Part shown: positions 6,009-14,221 of the stretch, piece after piece
How the letters are laid out: every line of letters begins with the position of its first letter
Numbering within the stretch: position 1 is the stretch's first letter
Assembly: GCA_041946965.1 (NCBI GenBank)
Contig: JBHGBM010000109.1
Location: 1 to 16,075 of the forward strand
Length of the DNA stretch: 16,075 nucleotides
Origin: JBHGBM01 sp041946965
GTDB lineage: Bacteria; Acidobacteriota; Terriglobia; Bryobacterales; Bryobacteraceae
Direction: 5' to 3'
Translations under genes and position numbers: made by a program
Notes under the pieces: model-generated
What the model saw: only the letters and a program-made list of their open reading frames with translations
Database searches by the model: none
Told to the model about the DNA's origin: nothing

Positions 6009-7391
6009 ATGTCTCCGCTTGAACTCACCCCCGGCCAGATGCGCGCGCTGGGCTACCGCGCCGTAGATCTGGTGGTCGATCAACTGTCCGGCCTCGGCGG
6101 ATTGCCGCCCGCGCGCGGCGGATCGCGCCGGGAGCTGGAACCGCTGTTCCGGGAGTCCGCTCCCGAGACCGGCGCCCCGCCCGAAGCCGTCCTCGATCAG
6201 GCGATCGGCGGCGCGCTGGCGCGCACCATGCACGTGAACCATCCGCGCTTTTTCGCCTTCGTGCCCAGCCCCGGGAATTTCGTGGGCGCGGTGGCGGATT
6301 TCGTCGCCGCGGGTTTCAACCCTTTCGTGGGCACGTGGCTGGCAGGCTCGGGCGCCGCCGAGGTCGAGCTCGTCACCATCGACTGGCTGCGCGAGATCTG
6401 CGGCATGCCGGAGACTGCGGGCGGCCTGTTCGTGAGCGGCGGCTCCATGGCGAACCTGACCGCGCTCGCCGCGGCGCGGCAGGCGCGCCTGGGCGGCGAC
6501 ATGGCCGGCGCGCGCGTGTACTTCTCCAGCCAGACCCACTCCTCGGTCGAGCGCGCGCTGCGCGTCATCGGCTTCGCGCCGGAGCAGCTCCGCAAGCTGC
6601 CCGCCGACGCCGGATGCCGCCTGCCGCTCGAGGCGCTCGCCGCCGCCGTCGCACAGGACCGCCGAGCGGGGCTGCGCCCGTTCTGCGTGGCGGCCAACGC
6701 CGGAACCACCAACACCGGTGCGGTGGACCCGTTCCCGGAACTGGCCGATTTCTGCCGGCGCGAAAACCTCTGGCTCCACGCCGACGGCGCGTACGGCGCG
6801 GCGGCCATGATCTGCGAGCAGGGCCGCGCCGCGCTGCGCGGCCTGGAGGAGGTGGATTCTCTCTCCCTCGATCCCCACAAGTGGCTGTTTCAGCCATTCG
6901 AGATCGGTTGTGTCCTGTTGCGGGACCGCGCGCTGCTGCGCGAGGCCTTCCGGGTCACCCCCGACTATCTGGCCGACGCCCACCGCCTCCGCGAAGAGGT
7001 CCACTTCTGCGATTACGGCGTGCAGCTCACGCGCAGCTTTCGCGCGCTGAAGCTGTGGATGTCCATCAAAGTTTTCGGGCTGGCCGCTTTCCGCGAGGCC
7101 GTGGCCTGGGGCTTTCATCTGGCCGAGCACGCCGAGGCGGTGCTGCGCCGGGGGCCCGAGTGGGAGATCGTCAGTCCCGCCCAGATGGCCATTGTCGCGT
7201 TCCGGCACCGCGGCGGCGAGGAAATTACGAAGCGGCTCGCGCCCGCCATGATCGCGGACGGCTACGCCATGCTCAGCACCACCACGCTCGGAGGACGCAC
7301 CGCGCTGCGCTTTTGCACCATCAACCCTCGCACCACCGAAGCGGAGATCGAGGAGACCGTGCGGCGGCTCTCCGCAGCCGCGCGCTTTTGA
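6009..7391 (+). CDS. PLP-dependent group II decarboxylase (aromatic-L-amino-acid decarboxylase-like)
   Basis: This enzyme removes the alpha-carboxyl group of an amino acid to give an amine, using pyridoxal phosphate in the cytoplasm. The 460-aa length fits the aromatic amino acid / histidine decarboxylase branch. Visible: HPRFFAFVPSPGNF at about 78-91, VSGGSMANLTAL (phosphate-binding loop), SQTHSSVERA with His177 (expected to stack on the PLP ring), NAGTTNTGAVDP, HADGAYG with Asp259 (contacts the pyridine nitrogen), and LDPHKWLFQP with Lys291 as the Schiff-base lysine. The C-terminus ends normally with an EIEETVRRL helix. Members act on aromatic residues, aspartate or glutamate, and the substrate cannot be fixed by eye. 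The ATG has no Shine-Dalgarno; the promoter is the divergent -10 just upstream. The next gene starts 13 nt after the stop, so the two may be co-transcribed. Confidence 0.92.
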   Translation: MSPLELTPGQMRALGYRAVDLVVDQLSGLGGLPPARGGSRRELEPLFRESAPETGAPPEAVLDQAIGGALARTMHVNHPRFFAFVPSPGNFVGAVADFVAAGFNPFVGTWLAGSGAAEVELVTIDWLREICGMPETAGGLFVSGGSMANLTALAAARQARLGGDMAGARVYFSSQTHSSVERALRVIGFAPEQLRKLPADAGCRLPLEALAAAVAQDRRAGLRPFCVAANAGTTNTGAVDPFPELADFCRRENLWLHADGAYGAAAMICEQGRAALRGLEEVDSLSLDPHKWLFQPFEIGCVLLRDRALLREAFRVTPDYLADAHRLREEVHFCDYGVQLTRSFRALKLWMSIKVFGLAAFREAVAWGFHLAEHAEAVLRRGPEWEIVSPAQMAIVAFRHRGGEEITKRLAPAMIADGYAMLSTTTLGGRTALRFCTINPRTTEAEIEETVRRLSAAARF

Positions 7392-7397
7392 TAGATT
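7392..7397 (+). promoter_or_regulatory. Possible -10 (TAGATT) for a leaderless GH95-like transcript
   Basis: TAGATT follows a TG plus one base at 7389-7391 (the stop codon of the decarboxylase gene) and ends 7 nt before the GTG start at 7405. This would allow a leaderless transcript in addition to read-through from the decarboxylase gene. The match is weak and there is no -35. Confidence 0.25.
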
Positions 7398-7404
7398 ATC
7401 AGCC

Positions 7405-9666
7405 GTGACCCGCCGCACCTTCGTCGCAAGCACCGGCGCCGCGGCCGCGGCGCCCTCCCTCTCCGCGCCTCAAATCGCCGCGCGCCACGCCATCGTGCGC
7501 CGGCTGCCGACGCCGAATTTTTTCGAAGGCATGCTGCTTGGCAACGGCGACATCGGGGTCTGCCTGGTGGTGCGCCCCGACGCACTGGGCCTGCACCTGG
7601 GCAAGGAGGACGCCTGGGACATTCGCGTGAGCGATGAGCACATTCAGCACCTGCGGCCGTTCGCCGAGATCCTGGAGATGTGGCGGCGCGCAAGCGAACG
7701 CTTCCCGGGGGCCACCGGCCTGGAGGGCAAAGACCCCGAGCTGATGGAATACACGAAGAAGATGCGCGCCTCGTATGCCCGCCCCTGGCCGCGGCCCTGG
7801 CCCTGCGGCACGGTGTGGGTGCACTGGGATGCGCGCTTCGTGCACGTGGTGGAGCAGAAGCTCGACATCGCCACCGGCATCTACACGCTGAAGCTCAACA
7901 ACGGCGGGCTCACCTGTTTCGTAAACGCCGGCACGGGCCATGTTCACGTCTCGGGCGATCTGCCCGCGCTCTCGGTCGCTTACATGCCCATGGTGGACCG
8001 TGAGACCGGCCTGCCCGCGCCCGAGTTGGCGGCCTCGGGTAACACTTTCGAGTGCTATCAGGATTTCCCCGCCGAGCCCGCTTCGAGCAGCTTTGCGCTG
8101 TGCGGGCGGCTGGCCGGCGAGTGGAGGGCGGCCATCGAGGAGCGCCGCGCGCGCGTGCTGTTAACGCCCGCGCGTCAACAGCCGCTGCGGCTCGATCTCA
8201 CGCTGTTCACGCCGCGCGACCGCCCCAACAACCGTGAGCACGCCCGCCGCGAGGCTGCACGCCTTTCCGCCACGGAAGCGCGCGAGGAGACCGCCGCGTG
8301 GTGGAGCGACTTTTGGTCGCGCTCGGCCGTCGAAATCGCGGACCGCGAGCTCGAGCGCACCTGGTATCACAACCAGTACTGGCTGGCCTGCTGCCTGCGG
8401 CCCGGCAAGGTGGCGCCGGGGCTGTTCGGCAACTGGTCCACGGGCAAGATCGGAACCGCGTGGCACGGCGACTACCACATGAACTACAACACCCAGCAGG
8501 TCTGGTGGGGCGTCTTTTCCAGCAACCACGTGGAGCAGCATCTCCCTTACGTGGAGCTTGTGGAGAAGCTGATGCCCATGGCGGAGCGCTCCGCGCGCGA
8601 GCAGTTCGGTTTGCCGGGAGCTTATTTCCCGCACTCCGCCTACCCCGTGCCGGGCTCCGTGAACCCCTACCCCGTGCCGCCGTGGGGCTACGAGATCTGC
8701 GAAACTCCTTGGACCGTGCAGAGCCTGTGGTGGCACTACCGGTACACGCTGGACCGCGAATACCTGCGGCGCGCGTACGTCCCGTTGCGCGCCGCCGCGG
8801 AGTTTCTGGCTGCTTATCTGAAACGCGAGCAGGACGGCAAGTACCACGTGGTCCCCACGGTGTCGCCGGAGAACTGGGGCTTCACCTCCGGCTTCCGGCT
8901 CAACCGCGACTGTATCATCGACCTCACGCTCTCCCGGTTCCTTTTTCACGCCGTGGTCGAGGCCGGCAAGGTGCTTGGCGCGGATTCCGGGCCGCGCGAA
9001 CGTTGGGCTGAAATCGCGCGCAACCTGGCGCCCTATCCGAACGACGGCGAAGTCTGGCTGGACGTGGCCGATGCCCCTTCCGGCCACGTCTACAACGTGC
9101 CGGTGACGCTCGCCCCCGTGTTTCCAGGCGACGAAGTGGGGCTGCACTCGCCGCCCGCGCTGCTCGAATTCGCCCGCCGCACCGCCCGGCTGGTGCGTCT
9201 GGAGGGCGGCAACGACCTGGTCTGGCAGCCGCTGGCCCGCGCCCGGCTGGGCATGCTCGACCTGGAATGGTTCAAGCGCGAAGTGGCCTATTGCCTCCTG
9301 CCGAACGGCGTGGCCAACGACCGCGTGCGCCAGACCGGCGGCCGTTACCGCGACGAAACCGACTTCGACTTCATGATGCGCATGGGGGTGTGGACCGAGA
9401 ACCTATCGCTCCCCGCCGTGCTGAACGAGTGCATGCTGCAAAGTTACAACGGCGCGATCCGGCTGTTCCCCAACACGCGAAACCTGGGTCCGGCGCGCTT
9501 TGAGAACCTGCGCGCCACCGGCGCGTTTCTGGTTTCGGCCTCTTGGGACGGAGGCGCCGTGCGCGACGTGCGCATCTTCAGCGAGAAGGGCGGCACGGCG
9601 CGCGTGTACTGGAACGGCGCAGTGCGGGAGATTCCCGCCAAGGCGGGCAGCACGTACTCCCTGTAG
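7405..9666 (+). CDS. Tat-exported glycoside hydrolase, GH95-like
   Basis: This is a 753-aa secreted protein resembling family 95 (alpha-L-fucosidase and alpha-galactosidase type), with an N-terminal beta-sandwich followed by an (alpha/alpha)6 barrel. MTRRTFVASTGAAAAAP is a twin-arginine signal (T-R-R-x-F). An NGDIG segment near residue 48 resembles the family N-terminal NGxxG. In the barrel, GDYHMNYNTQQVWW holds Asn360 and Asn362, matching the family N-x-N pair. TVSPENW holds Glu489, where the family has its general acid. YNGAIRLFPNT matches the late helix and strand of the family. The expected late D-G-N motif reads T664-E665-N666, so the usual aspartate is missing or shifted and substrate use may differ. 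GTG start, no Shine-Dalgarno. Its stop is 1 nt from the stop of the convergent flavoprotein gene. The family call is good; the substrate is unknown. Confidence 0.85.
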   Translation: MTRRTFVASTGAAAAAPSLSAPQIAARHAIVRRLPTPNFFEGMLLGNGDIGVCLVVRPDALGLHLGKEDAWDIRVSDEHIQHLRPFAEILEMWRRASERFPGATGLEGKDPELMEYTKKMRASYARPWPRPWPCGTVWVHWDARFVHVVEQKLDIATGIYTLKLNNGGLTCFVNAGTGHVHVSGDLPALSVAYMPMVDRETGLPAPELAASGNTFECYQDFPAEPASSSFALCGRLAGEWRAAIEERRARVLLTPARQQPLRLDLTLFTPRDRPNNREHARREAARLSATEAREETAAWWSDFWSRSAVEIADRELERTWYHNQYWLACCLRPGKVAPGLFGNWSTGKIGTAWHGDYHMNYNTQQVWWGVFSSNHVEQHLPYVELVEKLMPMAERSAREQFGLPGAYFPHSAYPVPGSVNPYPVPPWGYEICETPWTVQSLWWHYRYTLDREYLRRAYVPLRAAAEFLAAYLKREQDGKYHVVPTVSPENWGFTSGFRLNRDCIIDLTLSRFLFHAVVEAGKVLGADSGPRERWAEIARNLAPYPNDGEVWLDVADAPSGHVYNVPVTLAPVFPGDEVGLHSPPALLEFARRTARLVRLEGGNDLVWQPLARARLGMLDLEWFKREVAYCLLPNGVANDRVRQTGGRYRDETDFDFMMRMGVWTENLSLPAVLNECMLQSYNGAIRLFPNTRNLGPARFENLRATGAFLVSASWDGGAVRDVRIFSEKGGTARVYWNGAVREIPAKAGSTYSL

Positions 9667-9667
9667 C

Positions 9668-10903
9668 TCACCCCACCAGCGCGCGCAGCACGCCGCGCAG
9701 GCAGAACACCGAGCCGGGGTCCACGGTCTCATTGAGGATGCCGGAGATGAGCCGCCGCAGCGATTCGCTGCGCGCCGCCCGGCGCGCGATCAGGTCGCTC
9801 ACCCATGGCTTGGAAAGCCAGCGCTCGGCGATTTCGTATCCCCGGTAGCGCGGGCGCAGCTCTGCGGCGAGCCGGGCGGGAAACTGCCGCAGCAGCTCGA
9901 AGTTCCCCGTGGCGAAAGCGGCGTGGATCGCCTTGGCCGCCAGTTCCGCGGTTTCCATCGCCTTGCCCACGCCCTCGCCGGTGAACGGGAAGGTGGCCCC
10001 TATGGCTTCGCCGATCGCCACCAGCGCGCCCCTGCCCGCCACGCGCGTCCCGGTCAGGCTGCACCGCAGCGGCGCGCCGATGAGCGGCGTGCTCTTCAGC
10101 ATGCGGTCGCGCAGCCTCCGCGCCAGCGGAAACTCCTCCAGAAAGTGCTGGAACATCTCCCGCAGATTCACCTTGCGGTGCTGCGGACGGCGGTAGAAAA
10201 TGCCGCAGCCCACGTTGTACTCGCGCTCGCCCACCGGAAAGATCCAGGCGTAACCGGGCGCGATGGAGCGGTCGTAGGAGACCACCAATTGATCCAGCCG
10301 CTCCGCCGCGGTGATGTAGCAGCGCATGGCGATGGCGCTGGGCGCGGTGCGCTCGAGCATGCCGGTCTGTTCCAGAAGCGTCACGTTCGCGCCGGTGGCC
10401 AGGATGCCCACACGGGCCCGGAAGGGCCGCTGCCGCCCGTTTACCACGAAGGAGAGCGAACCATCCGGCTCCGTCACGATGGCGCTGACCGCGCCGTGCC
10501 GGAACGCCGCGCCGTCGGCGACCGCGCGCCGCGCGAGCAGAGCGTCCAACACGCGGCGCTTCAAGGTGACGTACTGTCCCGGGATCGGCACTTCGATCTT
10601 CGAGGGGCTGAACACGCTGGCGACCGAGAACTGGTTGCCGTGCTTCAGAATTTCCGGCAGCAGGCGGCTGCGCTCCAGTACCTTGAGCGAATCGGGGATC
10701 AGGGCGTCTCCGCAGGTCTTGTCGCGCGGAAACTTCTGGCCGTCGAGCAGCAGCACGCGATACCCGGAACGCGCCAGCGATGCGGCGGCAATGCTGCCGG
10801 CCGGACCGGCGCCCACCACGATCACGTCCCACTCGTCTACGCCTTCGCCGGAGACCGGGGGTTGCCAGCCCCAGTCCCGGACGAAATCCAGTGCGCTTCG
10901 CAT
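9668..10903 (-). CDS. FAD-dependent geranylgeranyl-reductase-family oxidoreductase
   Basis: This flavoprotein belongs to the geranylgeranyl reductase family, which reduces isoprenoid chain double bonds (lipids, quinones) or carries out related FAD chemistry. With the ATG at 10903 it is 411 aa. Visible: the FAD-binding GAGPAG at 31-36 after the strand DVIVV; LLLDGQKFPRDKTCGD (the family CGD motif) at about 50-65; GILATGAN in mid-protein; and GEAIGATFPFTGEGVGKAMETA, the second FAD contact, near residue 285. The C-terminal helical part is RRLISGILNETVDPG. A GTG at 10927 would add 8 residues; ATG was preferred because the extra residues look unstructured and no Shine-Dalgarno supports the GTG. 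It is alone on its strand, divergent from the FecR gene. The isoprenoid substrate cannot be inferred; a halogenase or other oxidoreductase of the same fold is less likely. Confidence 0.9.
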   Translation of the reverse strand: MRSALDFVRDWGWQPPVSGEGVDEWDVIVVGAGPAGSIAAASLARSGYRVLLLDGQKFPRDKTCGDALIPDSLKVLERSRLLPEILKHGNQFSVASVFSPSKIEVPIPGQYVTLKRRVLDALLARRAVADGAAFRHGAVSAIVTEPDGSLSFVVNGRQRPFRARVGILATGANVTLLEQTGMLERTAPSAIAMRCYITAAERLDQLVVSYDRSIAPGYAWIFPVGEREYNVGCGIFYRRPQHRKVNLREMFQHFLEEFPLARRLRDRMLKSTPLIGAPLRCSLTGTRVAGRGALVAIGEAIGATFPFTGEGVGKAMETAELAAKAIHAAFATGNFELLRQFPARLAAELRPRYRGYEIAERWLSKPWVSDLIARRAARSESLRRLISGILNETVDPGSVFCLRGVLRALVG

Positions 10904-10963
10904 CGGACAGCTACCAGTGTGTCGCACCCGGGCCGCGCCTGCAACCGGGGCAATTGATCCGCA

Positions 10964-10969
10964 TATAAT
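10964..10969 (+). promoter_or_regulatory. -10 element TATAAT upstream of the FecR/DUF6600 gene
   Basis: A perfect TATAAT lies 56 nt before the ATG. The sequence 17 nt upstream (GCAACC) is not a recognisable -35, and TTGATC at 10954-10959 is too close to serve as one. The 122-bp gap between the divergent genes holds this element and the ribosome site at 11015-11019; I see nothing else in it. Confidence 0.5.
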
Positions 10970-11014
10970 AGCAACGCTTCCCCGCCGCTGAACGTCAGAG
11001 TTTTGAGCTGTAAC

Positions 11015-11019
11015 GGGAG
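11015..11019 (+). promoter_or_regulatory. Shine-Dalgarno GGGAG for the FecR/DUF6600 gene
   Basis: GGGAG ends 6 nt before the ATG at 11026 and fixes the start. It is one of the few clear ribosome sites in the window; most other genes here lack one. Confidence 0.7.
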
Positions 11020-11025
11020 ATCGCC

Positions 11026-12666
11026 ATGAAACGCCTCGTGCTGCTGCTGGCGCCGGCCGCGCTGATCGCCGGCCAGGCGCGCTATGCCCGGCTGGCCGAA
11101 GCTGAGGGAAAGGTGGAGGTGCAAATCGATCCCGCCGCTCCCTGGCAAGCGGCGCTCCGCAACGTTGTTCTTCCCGAATCCGCGTGGATCCGCACCGAAG
11201 CCGGCGCCCGCGCCGAAATCGAGTTCGACGACGGGGGCGTGCTGCGGCTCGGCCCCGATTCCCTGGCCGAACTCTCCGATTACACCCGCCTCTCGACCGG
11301 GCAGGGCGTCACGCTGCTCTCGCTTGACCGCGGCCTGGCCTACTTCACGGGAGCGGCCGGCGCGCGCGACTCGCTGGTGCTGGCCGTGCCCGGCGCGCAG
11401 GTCACCATCCGGCGCGGTTCGCGGTTGCGCCTTGAGGCCCGGGAGGCATCCAGCCTGATTGCCATCATTGAGGGGGCCGCGCGAGTCTCCTGCCCGGCTG
11501 CCGAACTCGATCTGAAGGAAGGCCGCACCATCCGCGTGGAGCCGGCCAACTCCGCGCGGTTTTATCTCTTCAACGAGGTTTCCTCTCTGCCCGCCGACTC
11601 CTGGAGCGAGGAGCGCGACAAGGTGCTGGCCGCGGCCGCATCCGGCGCGCATGTCTCCGGCCCACGGCAGGGCCTGGCGGACCTGGATGCCGCGGGCACG
11701 TGGGTCGAGACCGCCGAGTACGGCACGGTGTGGAAACCCAAGATGCCCGCCGGATGGGCGCCCTTCCGTCTCGGCAAGTGGATGTGGTACGACGACATCG
11801 GATACACCTGGGTCTCCGCCGATCCCTGGGGCTGGCTGCCTTACCATTACGGCCGCTGGATGCTCCACGAGAACGCCGGTTGGATCTGGGCGCCCGGCAG
11901 GGATGCCGTCTTCTCGCCAGGGGATGTCTACTGGCTCCGCGGCGCCGGGCTGACCGCGTGGGGGCCGCTGGCGCCCGAGGAGCAGTGGACGCCCCCATCC
12001 CGCCCGCGCCTGTATTACGGCGTTGCCATGACGTACGCCGCGCTCGTGGCGGACGCGCGCGAGATCGACCCCGCCGGTTTCGCCGCGCCCAAGCAGCCGC
12101 CCGCCATGGGGTTCGTCGCCGCGCCGCCGTCCCCGCCCCTGACGGCCGCCCGCATGGAAGCGAAGCGGCCCGTGCTGCGCGCCGGCAGCACCCGCATCGC
12201 GCCGCAGTTGGAGGGCGTGGCCTATGACGACCGTCCGCCGGCCGCCGCCGAACGTCCGCCTGAACCTCCGCTTGTGCAAGCGTCACAGCCGCCGGCGGCG
12301 GTGCAGCCGCCCGAGCCCGTGATCGTGGCCGTGCCGCAGCCCGCACCGCCCGTGGAGATCTACTATCCCGTCCCGGTGCCCGCTGGAGTGGTGGTGATGA
12401 ACCCGCCCGAACGCCCGCGCGAGAGACGCCGCGAGGAGCCCAAGCCGCAGCCCAAACCGGAGCCCCAACCCGAGCCGAAGCCGAAGCCCGAGCCCGCGCC
12501 GACGCTGAAGGCTATCGACCGCTCCGAACAGGCCCGGCCCCAGCCCGCCCGCGCCGCCGAGCCGGCCAAGCCGGCGGAGCCCGACAAGCCGGCCGAGGCG
12601 GAAAAGCCGGTGCCGCGCAAGGTGGACGAGACCGGCACGGGCACGCGCAACCGGCGAAACCAATAA
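11026..12666 (+). CDS. Exported FecR-domain / DUF6600-like protein with a proline-rich tail
   Basis: This 546-aa envelope protein has no known enzymatic role. MKRLVLLLAPAALIAGQARY is a signal peptide. Residues about 24-170 form a FecR-like beta-rich domain (EGKVEVQ, ESAWIRTEAGARAEIEFDDG, RLGPDSLAEL, PGAQVTIRRGSRLRLE), which in this setting is a structural module rather than a sigma regulator. Residues about 225-322 are a tryptophan-dense block of the DUF6600 type: TWVETAEYGTVWKP, GKWMWYDDIGYTWVSADPWG, YGRWMLHENAGWIWAPG and WGPLAPEEQW, with repeated G-x-W units. From about residue 405 the chain is Pro/Glu/Lys-rich (PKPQPKPEPQPEPKPKPEP, then AEPAKPAEPDKP) with no predicted fold, possibly spanning the periplasm or touching cell wall. 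It has a clear Shine-Dalgarno and a TATAAT box. It is read in the same direction as the next two genes, but an internal promoter separates them. Confidence 0.85.
   Translation: MKRLVLLLAPAALIAGQARYARLAEAEGKVEVQIDPAAPWQAALRNVVLPESAWIRTEAGARAEIEFDDGGVLRLGPDSLAELSDYTRLSTGQGVTLLSLDRGLAYFTGAAGARDSLVLAVPGAQVTIRRGSRLRLEAREASSLIAIIEGAARVSCPAAELDLKEGRTIRVEPANSARFYLFNEVSSLPADSWSEERDKVLAAAASGAHVSGPRQGLADLDAAGTWVETAEYGTVWKPKMPAGWAPFRLGKWMWYDDIGYTWVSADPWGWLPYHYGRWMLHENAGWIWAPGRDAVFSPGDVYWLRGAGLTAWGPLAPEEQWTPPSRPRLYYGVAMTYAALVADAREIDPAGFAAPKQPPAMGFVAAPPSPPLTAARMEAKRPVLRAGSTRIAPQLEGVAYDDRPPAAAERPPEPPLVQASQPPAAVQPPEPVIVAVPQPAPPVEIYYPVPVPAGVVVMNPPERPRERRREEPKPQPKPEPQPEPKPKPEPAPTLKAIDRSEQARPQPARAAEPAKPAEPDKPAEAEKPVPRKVDETGTGTRNRRNQ
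12430..12625 (+). repeat. Low-complexity Pro/Lys/Glu codon tract in the FecR/DUF6600 gene
   Basis: Degenerate CCx-AAG/CCx-GAG units encode a PKPQPKPEP-type run (about 12439-12498), then AEPAKPAEPDKP-type units (about 12556-12610). Units are imperfect and coding, so this is a protein-level repeat prone to length variation rather than a DNA repeat element. Confidence 0.6.
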
Positions 12667-12676
12667 AAAGACGTCC

Positions 12677-12685
12677 TGATATACT
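12677..12685 (+). promoter_or_regulatory. Extended -10 promoter (TGATATACT) for the adenosine kinase-like gene
   Basis: TG, one base and TATACT at 12680-12685 make an extended -10 in the 30-bp gap. It ends 11 nt before the ATG at 12697, giving a leader of about 5 nt. No -35 and no Shine-Dalgarno are seen, consistent with a near-leaderless message. Confidence 0.5.
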
Positions 12686-12696
12686 AAGCTGTTTTC

Positions 12697-13179
12697 ATGC
12701 AGCTTACGACGGTCCGCCTGGAACTGCCCGAAGGCGGCAACATCATCCTCGGGCAAACCCACTTCATCAAGTCGGTGGAAGACCTTTACGAAGCCCTGGT
12801 CAACACCGTCCCGCAAATGAAGTTCGGCATCGCCTTCAACGAGGCGTCCGGGCCGTGCCTCACGCGCGCCGACGGAAACGACGACGGCCTCAAGGAGCTT
12901 GCCGTCCGCAACGCCCAGGCCATAGCGGCGGGGCACATTTTCGTCATCGTCCTGCGCGACGGGTACCCCATCAACGTGCTTGGCCGCATCAAGGACGTGC
13001 CGGAGGTCTGCTCCATCTTCTGCGCCACCGCCAACCCGGTCGAGGTTGTGGTAGCCGAGAGCGAGTCCGGGCGCGGCGTACTGGGCGTGATCGACGGTCA
13101 TCCGCCCAAGGGTGTGGAGAGCGGGCAGGACGAGCGCGATCGCAGGGAATTCCTGAGGAAAATCGGATACAAGCGATGA
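12697..13179 (+). CDS. Adenosine-specific kinase family protein (COG1839 type)
   Basis: This 160-aa protein matches the small family first characterised as an adenosine-specific kinase in archaea, which phosphorylates adenosine to AMP. Recognisable stretches are GNIILGQTHFIKSVEDLYEA near 14-33, KFGIAFNEASGPCLTRADGN at about 48-67, and the glycine-rich strands IFVIVLRDGYPINVLGRIK and VCSIFCATANPVEVVVAE, followed by GRGVLGVIDGHPPKGVES. The length is normal for the family. It is cytoplasmic with no membrane segment. Its TGA stop overlaps the next gene's ATG by 4 nt (ATGA), so the two products are translationally coupled and may work together. The family call is strong; the kinase activity is taken from the archaeal member and has not been shown for bacterial homologues that I know of. 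Confidence 0.9.
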   Translation: MQLTTVRLELPEGGNIILGQTHFIKSVEDLYEALVNTVPQMKFGIAFNEASGPCLTRADGNDDGLKELAVRNAQAIAAGHIFVIVLRDGYPINVLGRIKDVPEVCSIFCATANPVEVVVAESESGRGVLGVIDGHPPKGVESGQDERDRREFLRKIGYKR

Positions 13180-14198
13180 AGATCGCAAGCGAACAGCAGC
13201 TCGAGGACGTGCTGGCGCGTCCCACCGAGGCCGACATCGAGGCCATGCGCGAACTGGACGGCGACCTGCTCATCCTGGGGGTGGCCGGAAAGATGGGGCC
13301 GAGCCTTGCGCATCGCGCCCGCCTGGCTTCCGACGCGGCGGGTGTGAAGCGGCGGATCATCGGCGTGGCGCGCTTCTCGCAGCCCATATGGCGCCGCCAG
13401 TTGGAGGAGTGGGGCATCGAGTGCGTCCCGGCCGACCTGCTCGAGCCCGGCGCGCTCGACAAGCTGCCCGACGCTCCCAACGTGATCCACATGGCCGCGC
13501 GCAAGTTCGGCTCCACCGGAGCCGAGAGCCTCACCTGGGCCATGAACACGTACCTGCCCGCCATGGTGGCGCAGCGCTACCGCGCCTCCCGCATCGTGGC
13601 TTTTTCGAGCGGCAACGTCTACCCGTTGACGCCCGTTTTGCTCGGCGGTCCCACGGAACAGGACGCCACCGGGCCGGTCGGCGAGTACGCCCAATCGGTG
13701 ATGGGGCGCGAGCGCATGTTCGAGCACTTCTCCGCGCAGTACGGCACCAGGGTCGTCCTGTTGCGGCTCAACTACGCCATCGAGCTGCGCTACGGCGTGC
13801 TGGCCGATATCGCGCGGAAGGTGTACGGCCGCTGCCCCATCGACCTGCGCATGGGCCACGCCAATGTGATCTGGCAGGGCGACGCCAATTCGGTTTGCCT
13901 GCGCTGCTTCGCGCATTGCCAGGCGCCGCCGCTGATCCTGAACCTCACGGGTCCGGAAACCCTTTCGGTGCGCTGGGTGGCCACGCAGTTTGCCCGGCGG
14001 TTCGGCGTGGAGCCGGTGCTGGAAGGGACCGAATCTCCCACCGCGCTGCTCAGCAATGCGCAGCATTGCTGCCGGCTGTTCGGCTATCCCACAGTCCCCG
14101 TGGAGCAGATGATGGATTGGATTGCCGCGTGGATCGAAGGTGGGGGATCGTCGCTTAATAAGCCCACCCATTTCGAGGCGCGCGACGGGAAGTTTTGA
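13176..14198 (+). CDS. NAD(P)-binding epimerase/dehydratase-like protein with atypical active site
   Basis: This 340-aa protein has the extended short-chain dehydrogenase fold of nucleotide-sugar epimerases. The Rossmann glycine motif is G35-V-A-G38-K-M-G41 after the strand DLLILG. NVIHMAARKF is the usual strand-4 region, AFSSGNVYP holds Ser144/Ser145 at the catalytic Ser position, and EYAQSVMGRERM holds Tyr171. The canonical Y-x-x-x-K is broken: the residue four after Tyr171 is Val175. LRLNYAIELRYGVL and the LNLTGPETLSV strand are typical of the C-terminal sugar-binding half. The family usually acts on nucleotide sugars; with the catalytic lysine missing, the protein may have another chemistry or only bind the nucleotide. 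The start overlaps the kinase stop (ATGA). The next gene is convergent, 23 bp away. Confidence 0.85.
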   Translation: MKIASEQQLEDVLARPTEADIEAMRELDGDLLILGVAGKMGPSLAHRARLASDAAGVKRRIIGVARFSQPIWRRQLEEWGIECVPADLLEPGALDKLPDAPNVIHMAARKFGSTGAESLTWAMNTYLPAMVAQRYRASRIVAFSSGNVYPLTPVLLGGPTEQDATGPVGEYAQSVMGRERMFEHFSAQYGTRVVLLRLNYAIELRYGVLADIARKVYGRCPIDLRMGHANVIWQGDANSVCLRCFAHCQAPPLILNLTGPETLSVRWVATQFARRFGVEPVLEGTESPTALLSNAQHCCRLFGYPTVPVEQMMDWIAAWIEGGGSSLNKPTHFEARDGKF

Positions 14199-14221
14199 GG
14201 GTCCCGGCGTGAGGCGCGCCG

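Noticed and set aside
5988..7433. Minus-strand open frame opposite the decarboxylase
   Set aside because: Composition is typical of an antisense shadow and it covers the promoter region and a gene with intact PLP motifs.
9500..10957. Plus-strand open frame opposite the flavoprotein
   Set aside because: No recognisable domain; the minus strand has complete FAD-binding motifs.
10954..10959. TTGATC as a -35 box for the FecR/DUF6600 promoter
   Set aside because: It lies only 4 nt from the TATAAT, far short of the usual 16-18 nt spacing.
10837..12279. Minus-strand open frame opposite the FecR/DUF6600 gene
   Set aside because: A Gly/Arg-rich shadow; the plus strand has a promoter, ribosome site, signal peptide and domains.
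14199..14221. Intrinsic terminator between the convergent epimerase-like and sulfatase genes
   Set aside because: Only a GC-rich palindrome (GGCGCGCC) without a stable stem and U-run is present. The convergent junctions at 1129-1131 and 9667 are too short to hold one.
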